DNA of 64,000 bases from JABIDZ01 sp964619405 (GTDB taxonomy: Archaea > Iainarchaeota > Iainarchaeia > Iainarchaeales > JAAZKV01). The position numbers and the translations under genes are program-made. Positions 1 through 8,400 of the stretch are shown here, one piece after another (position 1 is the first letter of the stretch; each line of letters opens with the position of its first letter). Under the pieces are notes generated by a model. It saw only the letters and a list, made by a program, of their open reading frames with translations. It searched no databases and was not told the origin of the DNA. Where the stretch lies: positions 4,738 to 68,737 of the forward strand of contig CAZUCF010000004.1 in the NCBI GenBank assembly GCA_964619405.1. Direction: 5' to 3'.

Positions 1-183
1 ACTTTTTGGTTTAATTTAAGTATTTTTTTGTTCGAGTAATTTTGTTTTTTGTTTTAAGTTAATTATTTTTTTGTTAATTGTAAGTATTTTTTTATTGGGT
101 TAAGTTTTGTTTTTATCTTCATTTAGTTTTTTTTAATTTTTTTATTGGTTTAATAATATTTTTTTTGTAATTATTTTTTCACT

Positions 184-195
184 AAAATTAATATA
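184..195 (+). promoter_or_regulatory. Putative TATA box for the pilin-like cluster
   Basis: An AT-rich TATA-like stretch (AAATTAATATAC) lies about 25-30 bp before the ATG at 218, the spacing expected for a leaderless or short-leader archaeal transcript. Upstream bases 1-183 are T-rich and hold no supportable gene. Confidence 0.4.
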
Positions 196-217
196 CTTCT
201 TTTACCTATTTAGAATT

Positions 218-787
218 ATGTTTTTGAATACAAGAGCCCAAGTTAATTCTCCTTTTGAATTGCTTGTTGCTATAATAATAATGAGTTTTGTAATAATTAT
301 TGGTGCTCAAATGATTGCGAGTGCTAATGACCAAGTTTGTTTGGCTAGTGTTGATAAAGCTATGAGTGAGTTTCAATCCAAGTTAGAGGATACTGCTGCG
401 TACAGGACTTCAAACAAGTTTGATTTTAGGCCTGTTACTAATAGTTGTTATAATGAGAATAAATCAATAATGAAGATTGAGGCTATAAAAGATAATAGTA
501 AGCGGTGTGGTGCTGTTTGTGGTAGAGCAATTGATTCTTGTTTTATATTTACTTTTAATGCTCCTGATGTTGCTGGTGGTTTTAAACAAAAGTGTTTGAA
601 CTTGCCTGCTTACACGAGTTTTATTAGTGATGGTTCTCTTTGTCCTACTACTGGAGAATTTGATGGGTATACTGCGATTGATCCTACTGGTGTTCAAGTA
701 ATTATTTATTCTGGAACATATGTTTTGAGGAATATTGCTCCTGCTGGCAAAACATATCCTGAGATTTGTACTTATTGGAAGAGATAG
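218..787 (+). CDS. Pilin-like secreted protein 1 of a four-gene cluster
   Basis: 189 residues. The N-terminus has the layout of an archaeal type IV prepilin: a short positive leader (RAQ at residues 6-8), then a Glu (E14) at the head of a hydrophobic helix of about 20 residues ending near residue 33. The rest is hydrophilic with many cysteines, suggesting an extracellular, possibly disulfide-bonded head. It is the first of four co-directional genes (218-2904) that all start with one N-terminal membrane helix. I do not recognise the family of the head domain. A minor pilin, or an unprocessed membrane-anchored protein, would both fit; the motor genes at 11.2-14.5 kb support the pilin view. Confidence 0.72.
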   Translation: MFLNTRAQVNSPFELLVAIIIMSFVIIIGAQMIASANDQVCLASVDKAMSEFQSKLEDTAAYRTSNKFDFRPVTNSCYNENKSIMKIEAIKDNSKRCGAVCGRAIDSCFIFTFNAPDVAGGFKQKCLNLPAYTSFISDGSLCPTTGEFDGYTAIDPTGVQVIIYSGTYVLRNIAPAGKTYPEICTYWKR

Positions 788-808
788 TTTTTGTAGAAAG
801 GTGTTTTT

Positions 809-1594
809 ATGTTGGGTTTTATTTTGAGTAAAATGCAAATGCTTCTTTTTGCTACTGGAATATTTATTGTCGTTCTAATGTTTTTGAATTTTGTTTCGGG
901 AATGGATTTAAGGAATGTTACTTCTAGTATGCTTGAATTAAATTCTCAAATGATTTCTGGGCAGTTATCTAGTGAGCATGTTTGTTCTTTTCAAACAGCA
1001 ACTATTCCAGAATTCTTTAATTATGGTTTAACTAGTAATAGATTGTATTATGAACTAAATTTTTCCAGGGTTGATTTTGTTGATTATCAAAAATTGATTC
1101 TTTCTGTAAACGAATATAATAAAACAAATATTCTTGATGCTAAGAGTGTTAATGTTTTCGGTAATATTGTTCTTATTGATCCGAGTTTTATTGCTTCTAG
1201 TGATCCTATTACGAGTAGTATGGTTGGGTTAGAAAAAATTTCTCTTTATCCGAGACAAGCATTAAAAGGGCAGGCTGTTGCACCGCCAAATGCTTTTGTT
1301 GCATTAAAAGAAGTTAATGGTGATAATTTGAGTTTGTATGTTATTCCTTGTACTACTCTTGCAAAATCTTTTACTGATTCTTCTGGGAAAGTTTTTTCTT
1401 CAAATAATTGTGAGGAAAATGTTTTGAAGGTTGGTTGTTATTTGTTGAAAAAAGAGAAAGGCAATCCTGTTCCAAATGATAAATTAAGTACTTGTTTTTC
1501 AATTACAAATGAAATAATACAAGGTTTGGAAGGGACTACTCAATCAAGAAGTTTTTCTTGGAGTGATTGTTTAAATCACGGGTATGTTAGTTGA
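809..1594 (+). CDS. Pilin-like membrane-anchored protein 2
   Basis: 261 residues. The start is fixed by a GGTG Shine-Dalgarno motif at 800-803, 5 nt before the ATG. Residues 9-30 form one hydrophobic helix, followed by an extracellular-type domain containing paired cysteines near the C-terminus. It follows the first pilin-like gene by 21 bp and precedes the third by 12 bp, so co-transcription is very likely. There is no clear class III motif (no Gln before the helix), so it may be a signal-anchored subunit rather than a processed pilin. Family unknown. Confidence 0.7.
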   Translation: MLGFILSKMQMLLFATGIFIVVLMFLNFVSGMDLRNVTSSMLELNSQMISGQLSSEHVCSFQTATIPEFFNYGLTSNRLYYELNFSRVDFVDYQKLILSVNEYNKTNILDAKSVNVFGNIVLIDPSFIASSDPITSSMVGLEKISLYPRQALKGQAVAPPNAFVALKEVNGDNLSLYVIPCTTLAKSFTDSSGKVFSSNNCEENVLKVGCYLLKKEKGNPVPNDKLSTCFSITNEIIQGLEGTTQSRSFSWSDCLNHGYVS

Positions 1595-1606
1595 TTGGTG
1601 AATTAA

Positions 1607-2179
1607 ATGTTTTGTGAAAAAGGTTTTATTGGGGCTATTGGAGATGATTTGCCTTCTTTGATACCGATTATTATTGCATTGTTATTATTTTTTACTATTT
1701 TTTCAATTACTCTTAATACTTATAATGAAAAAAATGCTCTTTTAAGAAAAAATATTTCTTTAATGAATATTTCAAGAGAATTAAAAGGAAACTCATTAAT
1801 TTATAGTGTTGAACAATTTTCTGCAAATTGTGATAAAATAAAATTTAATAAATATGGTGAAAATTTTATGGTTGCTATTTATTCGAACGAAACTATTGCT
1901 GAAATGTTTCAAGAGGGGAAAAACTTTTTAGATGATTTCAAAGAAGTTGATCCAGAGTATCCTGAAGACAATACCAATTTTTTGAAAAGCGGGAATGATT
2001 TAATGGTTGAAGAAGCATTTTTTTGTTATTACCAAAAAATTGGTGGGCGCCAAATTAGTGATAAAAGAATTAGTTATCTTACAAGATTTTACCCTGTTGC
2101 TGTTCAAGAAAAAGTTTCTATTGAAGGAATTGATTATTTAATTATTTCTCCTGGAATAATGGTGATGGTGATTTGGTGA
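1607..2179 (+). CDS. Pilin-like membrane-anchored protein 3
   Basis: 190 residues, with GGTG at 1597-1600 six nt before the ATG. A hydrophobic helix spans about residues 16-36, followed by a charged domain with a few cysteines and a hydrophobic C-terminus. The stop codon overlaps the GTG start of the next gene (GTGA), a sign of translational coupling. The function is inferred only from position in the pilin-like cluster; no family was recognised. Confidence 0.7.
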   Translation: MFCEKGFIGAIGDDLPSLIPIIIALLLFFTIFSITLNTYNEKNALLRKNISLMNISRELKGNSLIYSVEQFSANCDKIKFNKYGENFMVAIYSNETIAEMFQEGKNFLDDFKEVDPEYPEDNTNFLKSGNDLMVEEAFFCYYQKIGGRQISDKRISYLTRFYPVAVQEKVSIEGIDYLIISPGIMVMVIW

Positions 2180-2904
2180 ATTGTAAAGGACAAGCTGCTC
2201 TAGTTGACTCAATTTTTTTTCTTACAATTGTTTCAATAGTTTGCACTACATTATTTTTTTTTGCGATAAATTATGGGTTGTCAACAGAATCACAAATAAA
2301 TTCTTTTTATTCAAAAGATTTTTCTAGTGATTTATTAAAAGTTATTACTTATGTTAGTATTCCTAGGGATGAACAAACTATTGGTGAATCACAATTAACA
2401 GGTATTTTTCAGAGTGATTATTTGCTTGCTTTAATAAAAGAAGATTATTCTGATAAAAGAAAAATGTCTCCTTTGACAACAAAAGCAATTGTTAGAACGC
2501 TTGATAGTGTTGTAAAACCTTTTGATGCTTCAATAGATTATGCTTTTTTTTTGACGAGCGAGAGTGATAATGAATATTTGTTTTTGTTGCTTGCTACGCA
2601 TGAATGTTCAAATTGGGTTGAAAATACATCCGGAAATCTTGTTTGTGATGTTGTTCAAAGAAAATATTTTTATTGCGAGCCCACAAACCAAAAAATTTTG
2701 GAAGAAAGAATTTTTCCTAAATTAAATAGGGTCGATAATTCAGTTGGGAAAATAACTCTTTCAGAATCTGAGCGATCCGATTCACAAGGAAGGCCGTTTA
2801 TTATTGGTTTTAGTGGTTGGATTGTTGTTGATATTCCTGAATTAAAACAAGATTTTTTGTTGAGTGATAATGATTTTAATTGTGAATTAACTATGCCAAA
2901 CTAA
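2176..2904 (+). CDS. Pilin-like secreted protein 4
   Basis: About 242 residues. I place the start at GTG 2176, not the TTG one codon earlier, because GGTG at 2167-2170 sits 5 nt upstream and the GTG overlaps the previous stop as GTGA. The N-terminus reads as a short leader with KGQ followed by a long hydrophobic helix, which resembles the class III (EppA-type) prepilin signal K-G-Q. The helix lacks the usual Glu at +5 and has Asp instead. The remainder is a probable extracellular domain with several cysteines. It ends the cluster; the next genes are on the other strand. Confidence 0.7.
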   Translation: MNCKGQAALVDSIFFLTIVSIVCTTLFFFAINYGLSTESQINSFYSKDFSSDLLKVITYVSIPRDEQTIGESQLTGIFQSDYLLALIKEDYSDKRKMSPLTTKAIVRTLDSVVKPFDASIDYAFFLTSESDNEYLFLLLATHECSNWVENTSGNLVCDVVQRKYFYCEPTNQKILEERIFPKLNRVDNSVGKITLSESERSDSQGRPFIIGFSGWIVVDIPELKQDFLLSDNDFNCELTMPN

Positions 2905-2965
2905 AATAATATTCTAAAATAAGTTTTGTTTTTATTAAATATTTTTTTTATTTTTTTGTTTTGAA

Positions 2966-3736
2966 TTAATTTTTTGTTCCACATTTCGGGCAAACACTTT
3001 TTTTGTCTTTCGCGCAATTCTTACAAAAAGCAGTTCCGCATTTTGAACAATAAATTATTTTTTCTGTTGGTTTCCCACAATGAGGGCAAGTTTTTTCATC
3101 AAAATCGCTAATACTTTTTATTTCGTTATCATTATCAAAATCATTTTCGGTATCATCTAAATCTAACCCTAGGTCAAATTCATCCTTTCCTTGTTTTTTT
3201 TCGTCAGAAAATAATTCTTTTATATTACTTGATAGTATTGGTGCATTTTCTTGTATGTCGCTTTGATATGTGTTTTGTTGAGGGCTTGTTTGTTCTTTCC
3301 TTTTTTCTCGCATTTGTCGTCTTTTTTCTCTTCCATTCAAATTTTCTTTTGATTCATAATTTTCGTTCATGTTGCCTTCTACTGAAAGCATTTCTGGGTT
3401 GTTTTTGAATTGAGTGTATAAAGAATCAGCCATTTGTTCTGCTTCTTTTTTGTTTGGTAGTCTTTTGTTTTGTTTTTTGAATTTCTCTACTTCTAATAAA
3501 GCTAGTTTTTGTTCTAAATTTAATTGCTCAATTTTCTTCAATTCTTGTAAATTTTTTTCATCAATATTCACATCTTCATAAGCCATAGTGGGTAATTTTG
3601 TATCAGCATATTTTAAAGAATTATCCATTGGATTAATTTGGTTTTTATTATTTGAATTGTATTGTTCATAGCTATTTTCATTATTTTTTTCTTGTCTATT
3701 AAATCTTTTCATTCGCCTTGGAACTTTTTCAGCCAT
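2966..3736 (-). CDS. Zinc-ribbon protein with long charged N-terminus
   Basis: 256 residues. The first 200 or so are Asn/Lys/Glu-rich, low in complexity and probably disordered or coiled coil. The C-terminal 40 residues hold four CxxC pairs (Cys 217/220, 230/233, 238/241, 249/252), enough for two zinc ions in a double zinc-ribbon or B-box-like fold. The start overlaps the end of the upstream membrane-protein gene by 8 bp, so the two are translationally coupled. Function unknown; a zinc-binding adaptor that works with the membrane partner is the simplest guess. Confidence 0.65.
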   Translation of the reverse strand: MAEKVPRRMKRFNRQEKNNENSYEQYNSNNKNQINPMDNSLKYADTKLPTMAYEDVNIDEKNLQELKKIEQLNLEQKLALLEVEKFKKQNKRLPNKKEAEQMADSLYTQFKNNPEMLSVEGNMNENYESKENLNGREKRRQMREKRKEQTSPQQNTYQSDIQENAPILSSNIKELFSDEKKQGKDEFDLGLDLDDTENDFDNDNEIKSISDFDEKTCPHCGKPTEKIIYCSKCGTAFCKNCAKDKKSVCPKCGTKN

Positions 3737-4388
3737 CTAAATCATCAATCCCTATTTCTTCTAATTCTTTTTCATTAATTTCGTCTTCGTAATCCTTTTT
3801 TTTATTGTTCTTTTTATCTATTTGTATTGCAAAACTTTTTAATTTTTTAAGAGCAGCATTTTTATCTTGTTCTTTTGTTTCTCCTTTTATTTCAATTGTT
3901 TTTGCTCTTAAACTTTCAATAATATTAGTCTTTTTTTCTTTAAAAATCTGTTTGTTAATTTTATTTGTATTTAAAAAGCCATTTTTTATATCTTGTTGTT
4001 CAGGTTTTGAGTTAAATTTATTTTTTACCAAATTTTCTTTTTCTGTTGCCTTTAAAATTTTTTTTGGAATGTATGTTGATTTTTTTTCTTTTATTAATTC
4101 AACATCATCAACAAAACCTGATTTTTTCCTTATTACAAAAAAAATTGTGAACAATATTATATAAACAATACTTGATGATACAAAAAATAATCTATCAAAA
4201 ACTATTAGTGATAGAACCATTCCTGGGAAAAATATTAGTAATCCAAAAGCATACCCGTAACTAATTTTTTCAATAATACTTGAGTCTTGTTTTTGTGGCA
4301 TGATTAATCTTAGTAATGAATACCCCAGAGAAAAACTTCCTATTAATGCAAACCCATATAATATTGCAATCATTTGTCCACCAATCAA
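3729..4388 (-). CDS. Membrane protein with cytoplasmic Lys-rich tail
   Basis: 219 residues. Three hydrophobic segments (about residues 5-30, 45-65 and 68-88) are followed by a Lys/Glu-rich hydrophilic tail ending in an acidic patch. The methionine at residue 6 is an alternative start. It is the first gene of a two-gene operon with the zinc-ribbon gene. No family was recognised. Position between pilin-like genes and a giant surface protein suggests an envelope role, but this is inference. Confidence 0.6.
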   Translation of the reverse strand: MIGGQMIAILYGFALIGSFSLGYSLLRLIMPQKQDSSIIEKISYGYAFGLLIFFPGMVLSLIVFDRLFFVSSSIVYIILFTIFFVIRKKSGFVDDVELIKEKKSTYIPKKILKATEKENLVKNKFNSKPEQQDIKNGFLNTNKINKQIFKEKKTNIIESLRAKTIEIKGETKEQDKNAALKKLKSFAIQIDKKNNKKKDYEDEINEKELEEIGIDDLDG

Positions 4389-4787
4389 ATAACAAATTAA
4401 GAACTTATAATACTAACGGTAAAACCTTTTTTAGAAGATTGTTTTTCATAATTATTTTTTGTTATTGCCAATTTTTTGTTTCAATTTAAAAAAATGTTTT
4501 TTTGTTATAATTTAGATTAAATTTTTTTTGTTTTAATTGTTTTTTTGTTTTAATTGTTTTTTTGTTTTATTAATTTTATAATTTTTTGAGTTAATTGTCG
4601 TTTTGCTTTTTTTTAATATTTTTTAATTGTTTTTTGTGATGTTTTTTAATAGTTTTTTTTGATATTGTTTAATTGTTTTAATTATTTTGATTAAATTTGA
4701 GATTTTTTTTATTGATATTAATTACATTTATTTTGCTAATTTGCAAAAGATTATTATACTCTAAATGCATTAATTTTACTGGTTAGA
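4389..4787. other. Intergenic T-rich region, no gene seen
   Basis: About 400 bp between divergently transcribed genes. It is very T-rich on the + strand and contains an imperfect 17-bp tandem (a T-run followed by GTTTTAATTG) between about 4525 and 4570. It must hold the promoters of both flanking operons. I found no credible ORF, RNA gene or palindrome. Confidence 0.5.
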
Positions 4788-5399
4788 ATGGATTTTTTTG
4801 GTTTGTTTTTAGGCATAATAGACTTTCTAAAATTTCTTATTCCTGTATCAATAATTGCTTTCATTTTTTTCAAAATATTTTCAAGATTTAAGCAAAAACT
4901 TATTGATAGGTTTGATTTATCTTGGGTGAAATCATGCTTAATAATAAATTTGTCATTAATTTTTGTAATAATTTTTTGTTTTTACATTTATTTTATTTTT
5001 GTTGGTGCGAGTATTGCGCCTATAACCGAACCAGAATTAAGTTATAATTTTTTTGAATCTCTTTTGATGATTGGTTTAGCATTAATAAGGATTCTTGTGG
5101 TAACAATAATTCTTTCTCTTGCGTTATTGTTTTTTGAATTTTTTTCAAGCATAATAATTGTTTTTCAAAAAGAAAAGGATTATTCTGATACATTAAAAGA
5201 ATTGGTGGGTGTTTTTTCTTCAACAGCTTTTTTCTTGTTTTTATTATTCTTTGTTTTTAATTGGGTGCCTTTAGGATTATTTATTTATATTTTTTATGGT
5301 TTTGTTGGGGAATTACCAATGTTGGCAAGTTTCATAAATTTTGGTTCATTTGATTTTGCCCAATCAATTATTAATATGTTAAATTCAATTATTATTTAG
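4788..5399 (+). CDS. Multi-pass membrane protein, unknown
   Basis: 203 residues, mostly hydrophobic, with about five predicted transmembrane segments (roughly residues 8-30, 47-72, 88-120, 145-170 and 172-198). No family was recognised. It lies 60 bp upstream of the giant anchored surface protein in the same direction, so the two are probably one transcription unit and this protein may act in its export or anchoring (inference from context). Confidence 0.6.
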   Translation: MDFFGLFLGIIDFLKFLIPVSIIAFIFFKIFSRFKQKLIDRFDLSWVKSCLIINLSLIFVIIFCFYIYFIFVGASIAPITEPELSYNFFESLLMIGLALIRILVVTIILSLALLFFEFFSSIIIVFQKEKDYSDTLKELVGVFSSTAFFLFLLFFVFNWVPLGLFIYIFYGFVGELPMLASFINFGSFDFAQSIINMLNSIII

Positions 5400-5462
5400 T
5401 ATTATGGGTTATTTGGAGAATTATATTTTGTAGTAGAAAATTGTGTTTTATAAGGTGTGTTT

Positions 5463-8400
5463 ATGAATAAATTTTTTGAAGGATTTTTGATTGGATTCAT
5501 TCTATTAATATTGCTTTCAAGCAATCCTTCTCTCGCTTATTCTGTTCAAAATAATTCATTTCAAAATGATAATTTTAATGAGACAAATATAAATAATGTG
5601 TGTAATGCGAATGAGAAAATCTTTTTTGAAGATGTTTTAACAAGTTCTCAAACTAATTCTCAAAATGATGCTTCTCAAAATGATGTTTCTCAAAATGATG
5701 CTTCTCAAAATGATGCTTCTCAAAATGATGCTTCTCAAAATAATGTTTCTCAAAATGATGCTTCTCAAAACAATTCAGCTGGTTTTAGTTGTGATGTTTC
5801 TTTTCTTACTCCTGCTGAAGCGAAAGCAATAATGAATCTAACAAAAGAAAATTTTCAGGGTAGTGAAATTAGTGATGATAAAAATGAGAAAGCAACTGGA
5901 ATTGATTTGAATGACTTGAAATTAATTGGCCAAGACAATGATGGTAAAACAGCTGTTGCACAATCAGCGCCTTCTAAAGCAGCTTCTTCTGATAGATTTA
6001 GTTTTCTTGCTGGGCGAACTATTGACGGGCCGTTTGGTGTTGGCTTGGTTTTAGAAGACACTTTGAGGGTTGGCAGGTGTAATGATTTAACTCAAGAGAA
6101 TTGTCGTGTTTATGGTAATGGTTTGGCTTATAGGACATCAGGAAAAGGTGTTGATAACATGCTTATTGATACTTCCCAAAAATTTACTGATTTAGTAAAA
6201 CAAGGTGTTACTGGTGTTAGTGAAGAAGAAGTTGTTAAAATGCAGAACACTGTTTATAATGCTAATGATTTAAAAGTTCAGGCAGTTCAATTGTCTCCGA
6301 CAGAACAAATACAAAATTCTTTTAGAACAGAGCAATATGTTGCAAAGAGTGCTACTAATTGTAATAATTCTTCTTGTATTATTTCAAGTTACTCTGCTTT
6401 TGACAAATTGTTTAACCAATGGTTTTCAACTGATATTGTTGTATCAAGTTTTGGCCCTGCTTTATTGCATTCAGCTGGGCGATGGTTGAATTTAACAAGT
6501 ATTGGTCCGGGTGGTGGTGCTGAAAACAAGGTAATGAAATTTTTGAATGAAAAGGTTTTTAGAGCGGGTAGAAATGCTATTGGGGATGTTCCTTCTGCTG
6601 TTTTGGGGAGACAAAGAATTGATAGTTACCAACAATTAGTTAAAAAGAATGGTTTTGGAGATATTTTTACTGAGTTTACTGTTGGTGGTAAAGCATTTTC
6701 TTCTGGTGCTGGTGGTTACACCGATGCTTTGTTGAAACCAGATAGTCCTATCTTCAAATTAACTGCTGACCAAAAAAAAGATTTTTTTAGAGCATTACAA
6801 GATATTAAGGCTTATGCTAATGTTAGTGCAAAACAAATGGATGCTGCAAAAGAAGCTTTTTTAGCAACTACAAAAACAAGTGATGATTTAGTTGATTACG
6901 CGAAAACAGTTGCAAAACAAATTAAGAGTTGGGATGATGTTACTTTCCTTGATTTCCCAGCTTGGATTCAAAAGAACCCTGAACTAACTGGCTTACAAGG
7001 TTTTGCAGTAAAAAAAGCTGGTTTCGCTGATGCTACTGGTTTTGTTGATATTACTTCTTCTCAACCATTTAATTTTACTAAAGGAATTCTTGCTCCGTTC
7101 TCAGAAAATGGACACTGGGATGCTTATGCTGGTGCAACATCAAGTTTTAATTACCAATATGAAATAGGAACTGCTTTGGGTGCAACAGGGCACAAGGGAA
7201 TAAAATTATTTAAACCAACTCCATCAAAATTAGAGGTTGCGGGAGCAAATGTTACTGACTTACATTCTTACCTAGCAAAATTAGGAGACTCATTGTACAC
7301 TGTTAATGTTCCTGGCGTAGGACAAATGCCATTAAACGCTTCAACAATAGAATATATTAGAAGTGCTCCTGGAGTACTAGGCAATATTGATATTTATTCT
7401 TCGCAATACACTTATGTGAGAGATTTAATGCCAGAAGATTTTGCTAACATCATTACTAATGGGAGAATTGTTGGTAGACCAAACACTGCTCTAACAAATT
7501 ACACTGATTTGGATGCTGGTTTGAGACAATACCCTGAATTCGTTTCAAGACACGCTCTTGGCCCACTAGACGCTGTTTTCGCAAAAGAAAATAAATTACT
7601 CCAAGATTATTTTACTTTGAAAGCAAATACAAGTGCTTTTTACAAGGTTGCTTTGGGCCCAACAATGCTTTGGAATGTTAAAAGGGGTTTTGGTGATGAA
7701 AGGTTTTCTGCTTACATGCTCCCTGATTCTTGGACTACAATGACTATTAACCAAGGTGTTGACGAAGTCTACAATACTTCTTTCACGGATTTTTATGCTA
7801 ACGAGGGTTCTGACCAAGGAGAATTATTATCAAAAGTAATGAATAATATAATATTTTTTCCAAACACTGTTGTGAAAGCAGCTGCTGACACAGTGTCACC
7901 ACAAATAGGTGACAAGTTAAGAGCTTTTTCAGGAGAATATGGTTTGAACTCAATAATGCGTGACGAAGTAAAAAACATTGCTTTTTACTCTCACAATGAG
8001 AATTGTTCTGGTTGTAGGCTAGCAATTAATAATTCTCAAAGTAATTTGAGGTTTGATGTTTATGCGCCAGTTAATATTAAATCGTTTATTGTTGAAGCAG
8101 CTGATTCTGAAACAGTTAAAGAAGATGGTTCAACAATAATTTTTTATACGCATGGTTCTAACGTAAAAGGTTCTACTGGTGACATAGCAGGGCAAGAAAT
8201 TAATTTGTCTCAAGCGAGAAGAGAGGGAACTACTTGTGAACAAGTTCTTAGGGAAAACAATCTTGGTTGGACAGGGAAATTCACTGGCTTTGCTTTAGCA
8301 AGCACTGAATCACTAGCCTATTTTATTAACCCTGGTTTTGGAATGTTAATGTCGGGAGCACAACAAATAATGATTACGCCAAAATTACAGGATTGTGTTG

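Noticed and set aside
464..838. 124-residue minus-strand ORF over the first pilin-like gene
   Set aside because: Low-complexity antisense shadow without its own leader motif; the + strand gene has a prepilin leader and neighbours.
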